Assembly: GCF_000426885.1 (NCBI RefSeq)
Contig: NZ_AUGF01000011.1
Span: 18,037 to 82,036, forward strand
Direction of reading: 5' to 3'
DNA from: Moraxella caprae DSM 19149
GTDB taxonomy: Bacteria; Pseudomonadota; Gammaproteobacteria; Pseudomonadales; Moraxellaceae
Length of the DNA: 64,000 bases
Shown one piece after another: positions 16,563 to 25,046 of this stretch (its first letter is position 1; each line of letters opens with the position of its first letter). Under the pieces are notes generated by a model. The model was not told the origin of the DNA, did not search any database, and saw only the letters and a program-made list of their open reading frames with translations. The translations under genes and the position numbers were made by a program.

Positions 16563-19500
16563 TTAGGCGTTATGAACGTCCGCATTCGCTGTCTTTTTGT
16601 ATTTGTAGGGGAAAATCGAACGCACCCATACATAGAACATTGGAATAAAGAACACGCCCAAGAAAGTCGCCGTGATAACGCCACCAACCACACTCGTACC
16701 AACAGCGTTTTGGCTGCCAGAGCCTGCCCCTGTGGCAATCATCAGTGGTACCACACCAATACCAAAAGCAAGCGATGTCATGATAATCGGACGCAGTCGC
16801 ATACGAGCTGCTGTCATGACCGACTCTTTTAAGGATTTGCCCGACTCTTGAATTTCTTTGGCAAATTCAATAATCAAAATGGCGTTTTTGGCAGACAGAC
16901 CGATGACCGTCAATAGACCCACCTGTAAGTACACGTCATTGGCAAAGCCACGCAGCATGGTAAAGATGACCGCACCGACAACCCCCAGCGGAATCACCAA
17001 CATGACCGAGAATGGAATCGACCAGCTCTCATACAACGCCGCCAAACATAGGAATACCACCAGCATGGAGATGATATAAAGTGGCAATGCTTGACCGCCT
17101 GATTTACGCTCTTCTAGTGACAGACCCGTCCACTCATAACCAATACCCTCAGGCAGTTGTGCAATCATCTCTTCCATGGCAAGCATGGCATCACCCGTAC
17201 TCTTACCAGGGGCGGCGGCACCTTGGACATTTAGTGATGACAGACCATTATAGCGGTTTAAACCAGGGCTACCATACTGCCATTCGCTGTCTGAGAATGC
17301 CGCAAAGCTAATCATCTGCCCCTCGGCATTACGCACATGCCATTTGCTGATGTCCTCAGGCGTGGCACGGCTGTCAGGATTACCTTGCATGTAGACCTTT
17401 TTGATGCGACCACGGTCAATAAAGTCATTAACATAGCTACCACCAAAGGCTTGGGCAAGCGTGGCATTGACGGTTGTCATATTTAGGTTATAGGCAGCTG
17501 CTTGCTCTTGGTTGATGTTGACTTTGAGCTTAGGGGCATCTTCTTGACCATTAGGGCGGACACCTGCCACAGTTGGGTTTTGAGCAGACATACCAAGGAG
17601 CATATTACGAGCTTCCAACAGCTTAGCATGACCCACACCGCCGATGTCTTGGAGTTGTAAATCAAAGCCACTGGCATTACCAAAACCTTGAATCGCAGGC
17701 GGGGCAATTGGATACACAAGTGTCGCCTCTGGAATCATGACATTAAGTGCCATGGCACGTCCTGCAATCGCCTGTGCTACACTCTCATCCGAGGTACGCT
17801 CGCTCCAATCTTTTAATTTAACAAATGCCAAACCCGCATTTTGACCACTTGCCCCAAAGCTAAACCCTGAGATGGTAAAGACCGACTCTACGTTATCCGC
17901 CTCTTGTTCACGAAAGTAGCCACCCACCTTTTCCATGACCGCAGCAGTTTGATCAAGCGTCGAACCTGCTGGCAGCTGCACCAATGTCATCAGCATACCT
18001 TGGTCTTCTTCTGGTACAAATGAGCTTGGCAAACGCACAAAAATCAGTGCCAATACCGCAATCACACCTGCATAGGCGATGGCAAAGAGCCATTTGGCAT
18101 TAAAGGTTTTACCGACAAAGTTCTCGTAACTGCGACTGGCTTTAAAGAAAAAGCGGTTAAACCAACCAAAAAAGCCTTTTTGGGCATGAATGTCTTTATG
18201 AGCTTGACGTTTTAGAATAGTCACACATAAAGCAGGGGTAAACACCAATGCAATCACTGCCGACAGCGACATACTGGTGATAAGAGTTGCAGCAAACTGA
18301 CGATAAATCACCCCAGATGAACCACCAAAGAAAATCATCGGTACAAATACCACTGACAGAATCAAGGCAATACCAATAACCACCTTACTAATCTCGCCCA
18401 TTGACCGAATGGTCGCATCTTTGACTGAGATATTCGAGTCTTCTTCTAAGATACGCTCGACGTTCTCCACAACAACAATGGCGTCATCGACAAGCAGACC
18501 GATTGCAAGCACCATCGCAAACATGGTCAAGATATTAATGGTAAAACCAAAAAACAGCAGTACCGCAAATGTTCCTAGGATAACCACAGGCACGGCAAGT
18601 GTAGGGATGATGGTCGCACGCCAGTTCTGCAAGAATAAGAACATGACTAAGAATACCAACACAATCGCCTCTAATAGCGTCATCACCACTTGCTTGATGG
18701 ATAATTTGACAAACGGTGTGGTGTCATAAGGTACGACAATTTTTAAACCCTTAGGAAAGCCTTGTGATAACTCATCAAGCCTTTGTTGTACCGCTTCACG
18801 CACTTCTAAGGCATTGGCACCAGAAGCGAGCATGATACCCATACCCGCGGCTTCTTGTCCATTATAGAGGGTTTTTACCGCATAACTCTCTGAACCCAGC
18901 TCAATATCCGCCACGTCTCGTAGATAGACTTTCGCCCCTGACGTGTCAGTTTTGACTAAAATGTTACCAAATTCTTCAGGTGTTTGTAAAAAGCTCTGCA
19001 CACTTACAGTAGCATTAATCACTTGGCGATCAAGATCGGTTGGCAAATTGGCAAGCTGACCTGCTGACACCTGCACGTTTTGCGACTGTATCGCTGCTGA
19101 GATGTCAGATGGCATGAGTGAATAAGATGATAATTTGGCAGGGTCTAGCCAAATCCTCATGGCATAAGGCGAGCCAAACACGTTTAGCGAACCCACACCA
19201 TTGACACGACTGAGACTGTCCACCACATTTGAGTTAATGTAGTCGGCGATGTCCGACTGGGTCATACTGCCATCTTCTGACACAAAGGACGCCACCATCA
19301 AGAAACTACTGCTCGACTTGTTTACCGACACGCCTTGACGTTGTACGTCAGTAGGCAGAGAACTGGTCGCTGCTTGCAGTTTGTTTTGCACCTGCACCTG
19401 TGCGGTGTCTGGATTGACCCCATTTTCAAAGGTAAGCGTAATAGACGCCGAACCATTGGCTGATGAACTTGATGACATATACATGAGTCCATCAAGCCCT

Positions 19501-19709
19501 TTCATCTGCTGTTCGATGACCTGCGTTACGGTATTTTCCACCGTTTGGGCATCAGCACCTGGATAGACGGCATTGACCGACACCGTTGGCGGGGCAATCT
19601 GCGGGTACTGCTCAATGGGCAAACTGCGTACCGCAATAATACCCACAAGCATAATCAAAATAGCAATGACCCACGCAAAAATGGGTCGCTCAATAAAATA
19701 CTTTGACAT
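16563..19709 (-). CDS. acrB: RND multidrug efflux transporter, AcrB/MexB/MtrD type
   Basis: The proton-driven inner-membrane pump component of about 1,048 residues, normal for the HAE1 family. It opens MSKYFIERPIFAWVIAI; the start used is ATG at 19709, one codon after an in-frame GTG. Twelve transmembrane helices and two large periplasmic loops are evident. The proton-relay aspartate pair is present in AIGLLVDDAIVVVENVER near residue 405, and the conserved GGSSGVIYRQFA follows TM5-6. The spacing to acrA is nine bases, so the pump is made from one transcript. Substrate range cannot be predicted; antibiotics, detergents and dyes are usual for the family. Confidence 0.98.
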   Translation of the reverse strand: MSKYFIERPIFAWVIAILIMLVGIIAVRSLPIEQYPQIAPPTVSVNAVYPGADAQTVENTVTQVIEQQMKGLDGLMYMSSSSSANGSASITLTFENGVNPDTAQVQVQNKLQAATSSLPTDVQRQGVSVNKSSSSFLMVASFVSEDGSMTQSDIADYINSNVVDSLSRVNGVGSLNVFGSPYAMRIWLDPAKLSSYSLMPSDISAAIQSQNVQVSAGQLANLPTDLDRQVINATVSVQSFLQTPEEFGNILVKTDTSGAKVYLRDVADIELGSESYAVKTLYNGQEAAGMGIMLASGANALEVREAVQQRLDELSQGFPKGLKIVVPYDTTPFVKLSIKQVVMTLLEAIVLVFLVMFLFLQNWRATIIPTLAVPVVILGTFAVLLFFGFTINILTMFAMVLAIGLLVDDAIVVVENVERILEEDSNISVKDATIRSMGEISKVVIGIALILSVVFVPMIFFGGSSGVIYRQFAATLITSMSLSAVIALVFTPALCVTILKRQAHKDIHAQKGFFGWFNRFFFKASRSYENFVGKTFNAKWLFAIAYAGVIAVLALIFVRLPSSFVPEEDQGMLMTLVQLPAGSTLDQTAAVMEKVGGYFREQEADNVESVFTISGFSFGASGQNAGLAFVKLKDWSERTSDESVAQAIAGRAMALNVMIPEATLVYPIAPPAIQGFGNASGFDLQLQDIGGVGHAKLLEARNMLLGMSAQNPTVAGVRPNGQEDAPKLKVNINQEQAAAYNLNMTTVNATLAQAFGGSYVNDFIDRGRIKKVYMQGNPDSRATPEDISKWHVRNAEGQMISFAAFSDSEWQYGSPGLNRYNGLSSLNVQGAAAPGKSTGDAMLAMEEMIAQLPEGIGYEWTGLSLEERKSGGQALPLYIISMLVVFLCLAALYESWSIPFSVMLVIPLGVVGAVIFTMLRGFANDVYLQVGLLTVIGLSAKNAILIIEFAKEIQESGKSLKESVMTAARMRLRPIIMTSLAFGIGVVPLMIATGAGSGSQNAVGTSVVGGVITATFLGVFFIPMFYVWVRSIFPYKYKKTANADVHNA

Positions 19710-19718
19710 CACCTACCC

Positions 19719-21185
19719 CTATTGTACCACTTCATCAGCAGCATCTGCCATCGCTTGGGCTTCTGCTTGTTCAGCACCATCATCTGTCGGTGCTCGGTTT
19801 TGAGTAGGAGTTGCTGGTGCCTGTTGCTCTTGCCGTCCTTGCTGACTGGTTTTGCTTTGTTGTGGAGCGTGGCTTGGGGCTTGGTTAGGACTCTGTACAG
19901 GTCCTTGGGCAGGGGCTTGACCTACTCCTTGGGGATTTTGACCATTTGGTGAGTATGGACGTGTCTCAACCGCCTGCTCAGGCTTAACCTTAGCACCGCC
20001 AACCACAACGACATTATCGCCATTGGTCAGACCATCGGTTACTACCCATTGACCTTGGAACGTGCCTGCGGTCTTGACATTACGCATTTCAATTTGTTTG
20101 TTTTGATTGACCACATAGACCTGAGTTTCGCCTTTGGGTGTACGAATGATGGCAGTTTGGGGCAGTAGCATGGCGTTATGCACCACTGACTGGGCTAGGT
20201 TGGCATTGACATACATTCCTGGGATAAGCAGTCCGTCAGGGTTCGGGAACACCGCTCTTAGCTTGACTGCTCCTGTCGCCTCATCCACGCTGGCATCTGA
20301 GAGTGCCAAACGTCCGATGAGCGGGTAGGTCTCGCCATCTTCTAGAACGATTTGTACCTCTGTTGAGCCCTCACTGGCTTGACCGCTTGCCATCTGCTGA
20401 CGCAGTCTTAGTAGCTCTGATGATGACTGACTGATGTCCACATACACCATGTCAGTGCGTGAGATGGTCGCCAGTGGTGTGGCTTGACTGGCGGAGACCA
20501 ATGCCCCTGCCGTGACCGCCGAAATACCAATCTTACCGCTAATCGGAGCTCGAATGATGGTACGGCTCATGTCAAGCTGACTGGCATCACGATTTGCCTT
20601 GGCACTGTTGATTGACGCATTGGCTTGATTGACCGTTGCTTTGGCAGCCTCGACATTTGCCTGTGCGGTTCTCACGGCGGTCTTATGTTGGTCATACAAC
20701 TGTTTTGATACCGCATCGATACCCACCAAGCTCTCAACACGAGCCAAATCTGCCCGAGCTTGGGCAAGGGTCGCCTCTTGGGCAGCAAGACTGGCTCTGG
20801 CACTAATCAAGCTTGCCTCCGCTGTCTGAATGGCAGCGATACTACTGTTAGCAGCACTGATATAATTATCACGGTTTAGGCGGTACAGCTCTTGTCCTGC
20901 CTTGACGTAACTGCCCTCTTGGAAAGCAACAGACTCAATAATACCCGTCACCTGTGGACGCACCTCGGATGTCTCAACCGCTGTCACACGCCCTGAGAAG
21001 GATTTAACCACGGGTATTGAACGTAGCGACACCGTCTGCACTTCTACGGTCGCTGGGGGCATTTGCTGGGTAGCACCTGCCCCCGCTCCTGCACCGCCTG
21101 CCCCTTGGTCGTTTTTACCACAACCTACTAGAGCAGCAGTTGCCACAAGCACAGAGAATGTTAATACTTTTAAATTAAATTTCAT
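19719..21185 (-). CDS. acrA: RND efflux periplasmic adaptor lipoprotein, AcrA/MexA/MtrC type
   Basis: The membrane fusion protein linking AcrB and OprM. It has a lipoprotein signal with the lipobox LVGC at about residues 19-22, a glycine-rich linker, the barrel-sandwich hybrid domain (SEVRPQVTGIIESVAFQEGS), a long alpha-helical hairpin rich in Ala and Gln (about 95-190) and RAPISGKIGISAVTAGALV. After the beta-barrel and membrane-proximal domains (to about residue 395) there is an unusual Pro/Gln-rich tail of about 90 residues. It is the first gene of the pump operon. No adjacent regulator gene is present, unlike most AcrR/MtrR-controlled pumps. Confidence 0.97.
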   Translation of the reverse strand: MKFNLKVLTFSVLVATAALVGCGKNDQGAGGAGAGAGATQQMPPATVEVQTVSLRSIPVVKSFSGRVTAVETSEVRPQVTGIIESVAFQEGSYVKAGQELYRLNRDNYISAANSSIAAIQTAEASLISARASLAAQEATLAQARADLARVESLVGIDAVSKQLYDQHKTAVRTAQANVEAAKATVNQANASINSAKANRDASQLDMSRTIIRAPISGKIGISAVTAGALVSASQATPLATISRTDMVYVDISQSSSELLRLRQQMASGQASEGSTEVQIVLEDGETYPLIGRLALSDASVDEATGAVKLRAVFPNPDGLLIPGMYVNANLAQSVVHNAMLLPQTAIIRTPKGETQVYVVNQNKQIEMRNVKTAGTFQGQWVVTDGLTNGDNVVVVGGAKVKPEQAVETRPYSPNGQNPQGVGQAPAQGPVQSPNQAPSHAPQQSKTSQQGRQEQQAPATPTQNRAPTDDGAEQAEAQAMADAADEVVQ

Positions 21186-21596
21186 AAATACCTGCTTACT
21201 ATAAATATTTTAAAGTAATCATAAAAAGAGTTTTAGGGTTTTACTTTTTTGATTACACGCTTTTATAGATTTTCAAAAAATTCATATTTATGATATTATA
21301 ATGAAAATTAACCAACAAAAGTAAAACGCTAAAGCCATTGCATTTTGGATAAAAATGCCTGTTTTTTCAAAAACAGCTAAACCTGACTATTATACTCTAA
21401 TTTACCCTAAAAGTTATGAGTTTTATTGACACCAATACCAAAAAAAGCACTTGATTTTTCGGGCTAGTTGTGAACAATACGACCGTTTTTTATGAACTTT
21501 TGACGAAAATTTTTAAAATTTTTTTAAAAAATACTTGCAATTTTACCAAAACATGATATTATAGCGACCACTTAGGTCATTGACAGACCAAGACAA
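21186..21596. other. Gap between acrA and the tRNA genes
   Basis: This AT-rich 411 bp gap carries the upstream region of the efflux operon (minus strand) and of the tRNA genes (plus strand). A short hairpin CTGTTTTT-TC-AAAAACAG lies near 21359-21376. I see no gene and no convincing operator for a pump regulator. Confidence 0.6.
21535..21562 (+). promoter_or_regulatory. Probable promoter of tRNA-Cys/tRNA-Leu
   Basis: TTGCAA at 21535-21540 and TATTAT at 21557-21562 are spaced by 16 bases. They lie 34 bases upstream of the mature tRNA-Cys, and no other promoter-like pair is closer. Confidence 0.55.
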
Positions 21597-21670
21597 GGCT
21601 GGGTGGCAGAGTGGTCATGCAGCGGACTGCAACTCCGTGTACGCCGGTTCGATTCCGACCTCAGCCTCCA
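21597..21670 (+). tRNA. tRNA-Cys (anticodon GCA)
   Basis: The 5' acceptor strand GGCTGGG pairs with CTCAGCC at the 3' end (one G-U). The anticodon loop CTGCAAC gives anticodon GCA for cysteine. The T arm has GGTTCGATTCC. The discriminator base is T, the tRNA-Cys identity base, and CCA is encoded. It is 74 bases long and 23 bases from tRNA-Leu, so the two are probably cut from one transcript. Confidence 0.97.
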
Positions 21671-21693
21671 TTTTTGATTACTTTTAGTAATCC

Positions 21694-21780
21694 GCCCGGG
21701 TGGTGAAATTGGTAGACACAAGGGATTTAAAATCCCTCGCTCTTTTGAGCGTGCCGGTTCAAGTCCGGCCCCGGGCACCA
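21694..21780 (+). tRNA. tRNA-Leu (anticodon TAA)
   Basis: Acceptor stem GCCCGGG pairs with CCCGGGC, the anticodon loop TTTAAAA gives TAA for leucine UUA codons, a long variable arm (CGCTCTTTTGAGCG) marks a class II tRNA, and CCA is encoded at 21778-21780. It is 87 bases long with the usual T arm GGTTCAAGTCC. Confidence 0.97.
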
Positions 21781-22203
21781 TCTATTTAAAATCCTTAGAT
21801 ATTTTCTAAGTATTTTTTATTTGTCTAAATAAATCATCTAACATCCGCCCCACTCCATCTATACTCCTTTAATTTTAGGTAGTAGTCTAAAAAGTATGCT
21901 GAACTAGGTTTTCCGTAGTAAAATTCAATTTTGTTAGCTGTGGCATACTTTTTGAACCAGAGCCTAATTTTAAAATATGCACTCAATAAACTTTAAAATT
22001 ACTACAAATATAATGATATTTGGATGTAGCCTTGTGCAGTAATGTCATCAAAGGGGCGTGCTCAGCACATTCCTACAAATCCGTGGCATATATCAAATTT
22101 GCTAGGGGAAAAATCTTGGAATAATGCTATTTTATCAGCAAACAAAAACCAAATCCGAATACCGAATTTGGTTTTAAGCGATTTTCTCAATTAAAGGGCA
22201 AAA
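21781..22203. other. Gap between tRNA-Leu and rpmG
   Basis: This 423 bp gap holds the tRNA 3' trailer, including a weak TTAGATATTTTCTAA hairpin near 21794, and a dispersed repeat (21983-22105). No coding sequence is apparent. Two stretches mentioning GTAGT...AAAAAGTATGC near 21882 and GTGGCATACTTTTTGAAC near 21942 form an imperfect inverted pair. Confidence 0.6.
21983..22105. repeat. Dispersed repeat with degenerate REP hairpin
   Basis: This segment is similar over its length to 40583-40722: both share CAATAAACTTTAAAATTACT, a GTGGATGTAG-like block, GTAATGTCATCAAA and an end with CCGTGG and ATATCAA. The hairpin at 22053-22076 (minus strand GTAGGAATGTGCTGAGCACG) is a decayed REP, and the left REP of the pair is mostly lost. 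Confidence 0.65.
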
Positions 22204-22359
22204 TTATTTGATTTTTGCTTCTTTAAATAGAACGTGCTGGCGAATTTTTGGGTCAAATTTTTTGATTTCCATTTTGCCAGGCATGGTGCGTTTGTTTTTG
22301 GTGGTGGTATAAAAATAACCAGTGCCAGCCGTAGAAACGAGTTTGATTTTATCTCTCAT
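22204..22359 (-). CDS. rpmG: Large ribosomal subunit protein bL33
   Basis: I translated this small gene directly: 51 residues beginning [20 protein letters not shown], followed by a Lys/Arg-rich block, a [11 protein letters not shown] segment and the ending [10 protein letters not shown]. This is the bL33 ribosomal protein of the 50S subunit, in the form without zinc-binding cysteines. It is the second gene after rpmB with 20 bases between them, the usual rpmB-rpmG operon. The ribosome binding site AAGGAT precedes the start. Confidence 0.97.
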   Translation of the reverse strand: MRDKIKLVSTAGTGYFYTTTKNKRTMPGKMEIKKFDPKIRQHVLFKEAKIK

Positions 22360-22379
22360 GGTATTATCCTTTTGCTAAA

Positions 22380-22616
22380 TTAAATCTTTTGACCTTGGGC
22401 ACGCAAATCGGCAAGCACTTTGTCAATGCCGTGCTTGTCAATGATACGCATACCTTTTGAAGATACACGAAGACGCACAAAACGGTTTTCAGATTCTACC
22501 CAAAAACGATGGTTGTGTAGGTTTGGCAAAAAACGACGACGGGTTTTGTTGTTAGCGTGAGATACGTTATTACCCACTAGTGGGCGTTTTCCAGTAACTT
22601 GGCATACACGAGACAT
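22380..22616 (-). CDS. rpmB: Large ribosomal subunit protein bL28
   Basis: A 78-residue basic ribosomal protein of the 50S subunit. It starts [20 protein letters not shown] and contains the family block [17 protein letters not shown] and a C-terminal [18 protein letters not shown]. Length is exactly that of proteobacterial bL28. The ribosome binding site AGGAG precedes the start. It leads the rpmB-rpmG operon on the minus strand. Confidence 0.98.
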   Translation of the reverse strand: MSRVCQVTGKRPLVGNNVSHANNKTRRRFLPNLHNHRFWVESENRFVRLRVSSKGMRIIDKHGIDKVLADLRAQGQKI

Positions 22617-22867
22617 GATGAACTCCTATATTACGATGTGGCACGGATATTGAGCGGTATCTGTTGTGCCATTTAAATAATCGCCACAAAATTAGGTATG
22701 GACTAGGCGGATTATTCAAACTTGTTAGTGATGTCATTTCATCTTTATTGTTAAAGGCGACAATAAATAGAAAGTGACAGAAAAATCAAAGCCCGAATTT
22801 TACACCAATTTCACTCACATTTCAAGTAAAATTTTAAAATCGGGCTTATTTTATCAAATTTACAAAA

Positions 22868-23212
22868 TTAACGAGCGGTCAAAGCACTCACAGGCATGCC
22901 AAACCCTTGCCAGCCATAATGTAAAAAGTTACGAATATTGGCGTGGTCGGTGCCGTCTGGCTTATCTAGCACTGCCTGATAATGCTCGGCAAATAGTTTT
23001 AGGGTGTCAAGCTGATTTAGCCCATGCAGTTTGGCAAGGCTAAACACCTTGGCAGAGCCTTCGTTAGTACCAGCAAGATTGACCGCTTCGCCATTATGAA
23101 AGGCGACAGGCGTATAAGTGTAATTGGCATCAATAAAGGCAAGCACGTCTTTGAACGTCAAACCGCCCTGCTCAATACCATTTAATAGCCGTGAAATGTC
23201 AGTGTGATTCAT
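22868..23212 (-). CDS. HopJ-type III effector family protein
   Basis: A 114-residue protein, MNHTDISRLLNGIEQGGL and on, with family-like blocks FIDANYTYTPVAFHNGEAVN, AGTNEGSAKVFSLAKLHGL and a C-terminal FLHYGWQGFGMP. These match the small HopJ family, named after a Pseudomonas type III effector but found widely in free-living gammaproteobacteria with no secretion system, where the function is unknown. I chose the ATG at 23212, because the longer frame from 23266 overlaps csrA. The start lies ten bases after the csrA stop, so both genes are probably on one transcript. No type III secretion genes are in the window. Confidence 0.85.
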   Translation of the reverse strand: MNHTDISRLLNGIEQGGLTFKDVLAFIDANYTYTPVAFHNGEAVNLAGTNEGSAKVFSLAKLHGLNQLDTLKLFAEHYQAVLDKPDGTDHANIRNFLHYGWQGFGMPVSALTAR

Positions 23213-23222
23213 CATACATCCA

Positions 23223-23471
23223 TTAGCGATTAAAATAATCATCATCGTCAAATGATGGTGGGGCAAAGTTGCCTTGTTCTAGGTGGCTCATGTGCATTTG
23301 CATAGAGCGTTCGTGCTGGATACGCTGATAAATCTCTTCACGGTGAACAGCAATGTCTTTGGGGGCATTCACACCAAGGCGGACTTGGTTGCCTTTGACA
23401 CCCAGCACAGTAACACTGACTTCATCGCCAATCATTAGGGTTTCGCCAACACGGCGGGTTAGAATTAACAT
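23223..23471 (-). CDS. csrA: Carbon storage regulator CsrA
   Basis: CsrA is an RNA-binding global regulator that blocks or protects mRNAs at GGA motifs. The first 60 residues are standard: [44 protein letters not shown] with the key Arg and Val-His-Arg residues. The protein is 82 residues, against about 61-67 in Enterobacteria, because of an acidic C-terminal tail ([12 protein letters not shown]). Long acidic tails are known in the Moraxellaceae. It is preceded by a terminator from lysC and followed by the HopJ-family gene. Confidence 0.97.
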   Translation of the reverse strand: MLILTRRVGETLMIGDEVSVTVLGVKGNQVRLGVNAPKDIAVHREEIYQRIQHERSMQMHMSHLEQGNFAPPSFDDDDYFNR

Positions 23472-23519
23472 AATAGCTCCTTGCTATAAAAACAATGCTA
23501 AAAAGCAAAAAAATAAAAA

Positions 23520-23554
23520 TTACCCAAGTTGCTATTATAAAACTTCTTGGGTAA
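23520..23554 (-). terminator. Intrinsic terminator after lysC
   Basis: On the minus strand TTACCCAAG pairs with CTTGGGTAA across a 17-base loop containing a second short AAGTT/AACTT pairing, and a T-rich tract follows. It lies about 70 bases past the lysC stop. Confidence 0.7.
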
Positions 23555-23626
23555 CTTGTCAGCCTTTTTTGGCAATTTTTACGTAATGATTATGATTAAT
23601 AAACCAAATTGTTACATAATGGCTAA

Positions 23627-24913
23627 TTACAGCCCTGCAACCTTACTCTCACCGTCTTCACGGTCAAGCCCAAAGGCGGTGTGTAGGGATTTGACCGCTT
23701 TTTCTAAATGCTCTTCTTTGATAAGTACAGAGACTTTGATTTCGGAGGTTGAAATCATTTGTAGGTTGATGTTTTGCGACGCTAATGTTTCAAACATTTT
23801 GCTTGCCACGCCTGCGTGCGAACGCATACCCACACCCACGATAGAGACTTTAACCACATCGCTCGCTCCTACTACTTCGGTGGCTCCGATGTCGTCTTTG
23901 ACTTGCTCTTTTAGGATTTTCATGGCTTTGTTAAAGTCGCCACGAGGTACGGTAAAGCTAAAATCGGTTACGCCATTTTCGGACATATTTTGGATAATCA
24001 TGTCCACTTCGATGTTGGCTTTGCCAATCGGACTTAAAATAGCAGAGGCAATACCAGGGCGGTCTGGCACACCCAGCACAACGATTTTGGCTTCATCACG
24101 GTTAAAGGCAATGCCCGAAATTAACGCTTTTTCCATAGTATCTCCTTCATCAGCGGTAATCAGCGTACCGACAGTTTGTTTAAATTCATCATCAAAAGCC
24201 CCGTCATCGCCTTCATCAAAGCTAGACAGCACCCGTACAGGCACTTTGTATTTGCCTGCAAATTCTACCGAGCGGATTTGCAAAACTTTTGAGCCAAGTG
24301 ATGCCATTTCCAGCATTTCTTCAAAAGTGATTTTGTCAAGTTTTTTCGCCTTGGAGGTTACTCGTGGGTCGGTGGTGTACACGCCGTCTACATCGGTATA
24401 AATTTGGCACTCGTCTGCCTTTAACGCCGCAGCGATGGCAACACCTGTGGTGTCCGAGCCACCTCGTCCAAGCGTGGTCAAGTCGTTGTGTTCGTTCACG
24501 CCCTGAAAGCCTGCCACAATCAGCACTTTACCGTCAGCCAGTTCTTGTTTTAGGTTTTCAGCGTCAATATGCTCAATACGTGCTTTGGTGTGCGTGGTGT
24601 CGGTCTTAATGGCGACTTGACGCCCTGTCATGGATTTGGCGTCCACGCCCAAATCTTTTAGTGCCATGGCAAGTAGGGCAATAGATACCTGCTCGCCTGT
24701 GGCGACCATTTGGTCGTATTCACGAGGGTCGGGGTCAGAGCTAATCTCACGAGCCAAACCGATGAGTCGGTTTGTTTCTCCGCTCATCGCAGAGACCACC
24801 ACCACCACTTGATGACCGTGGTCGTGCCAGCGTTTGACACGCTTGGCGACATTTTTGATACGGGTGGCATTCCCCATGGAAGTGCCACCGTATTTTTGGA
24901 CGATTAGTGCCAT
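23627..24913 (-). CDS. lysC: Aspartate kinase LysC
   Basis: Aspartokinase phosphorylates aspartate at the head of lysine, threonine, methionine and diaminopimelate synthesis. The 428-residue protein starts with VQKYGGTSMGNATRIKNVA, contains the amino-acid kinase blocks FQGVNEHNDLTTLGRGGSDT and CQIYTDVDGVYTTDPR, and ends with two ACT domains (around residues 265-335 and 345-415), the feedback-binding part. That layout is the single-function class. A GTG/TTG internal start for a separate beta subunit, as in some bacteria, is possible but not shown. It follows alaS on the same strand, as in many gammaproteobacteria. Confidence 0.97.
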   Translation of the reverse strand: MALIVQKYGGTSMGNATRIKNVAKRVKRWHDHGHQVVVVVSAMSGETNRLIGLAREISSDPDPREYDQMVATGEQVSIALLAMALKDLGVDAKSMTGRQVAIKTDTTHTKARIEHIDAENLKQELADGKVLIVAGFQGVNEHNDLTTLGRGGSDTTGVAIAAALKADECQIYTDVDGVYTTDPRVTSKAKKLDKITFEEMLEMASLGSKVLQIRSVEFAGKYKVPVRVLSSFDEGDDGAFDDEFKQTVGTLITADEGDTMEKALISGIAFNRDEAKIVVLGVPDRPGIASAILSPIGKANIEVDMIIQNMSENGVTDFSFTVPRGDFNKAMKILKEQVKDDIGATEVVGASDVVKVSIVGVGMRSHAGVASKMFETLASQNINLQMISTSEIKVSVLIKEEHLEKAVKSLHTAFGLDREDGESKVAGL

Positions 24914-25046
24914 TATCTTTTCCTATTAAGGATTAACTGTAAACCAAAATTATAACCCAATTTATTTTTAAAATAAACTGATAATTTCATCAAAAAATTT
25001 TATAAATAACCAAACATTTAGCGTGTTTGCTAAAATTAACTGTTGA

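Noticed and set aside
22868..23212. A type III secretion effector locus
   Set aside because: The HopJ name is historical; no secretion apparatus, chaperone or hrp-like promoter is in the window.
23547..24401. 284-residue plus-strand open frame opposite lysC
   Set aside because: It lies antisense to a clear aspartokinase, has serine/threonine-rich composition typical of reverse-frame artefacts and no ribosome binding site.
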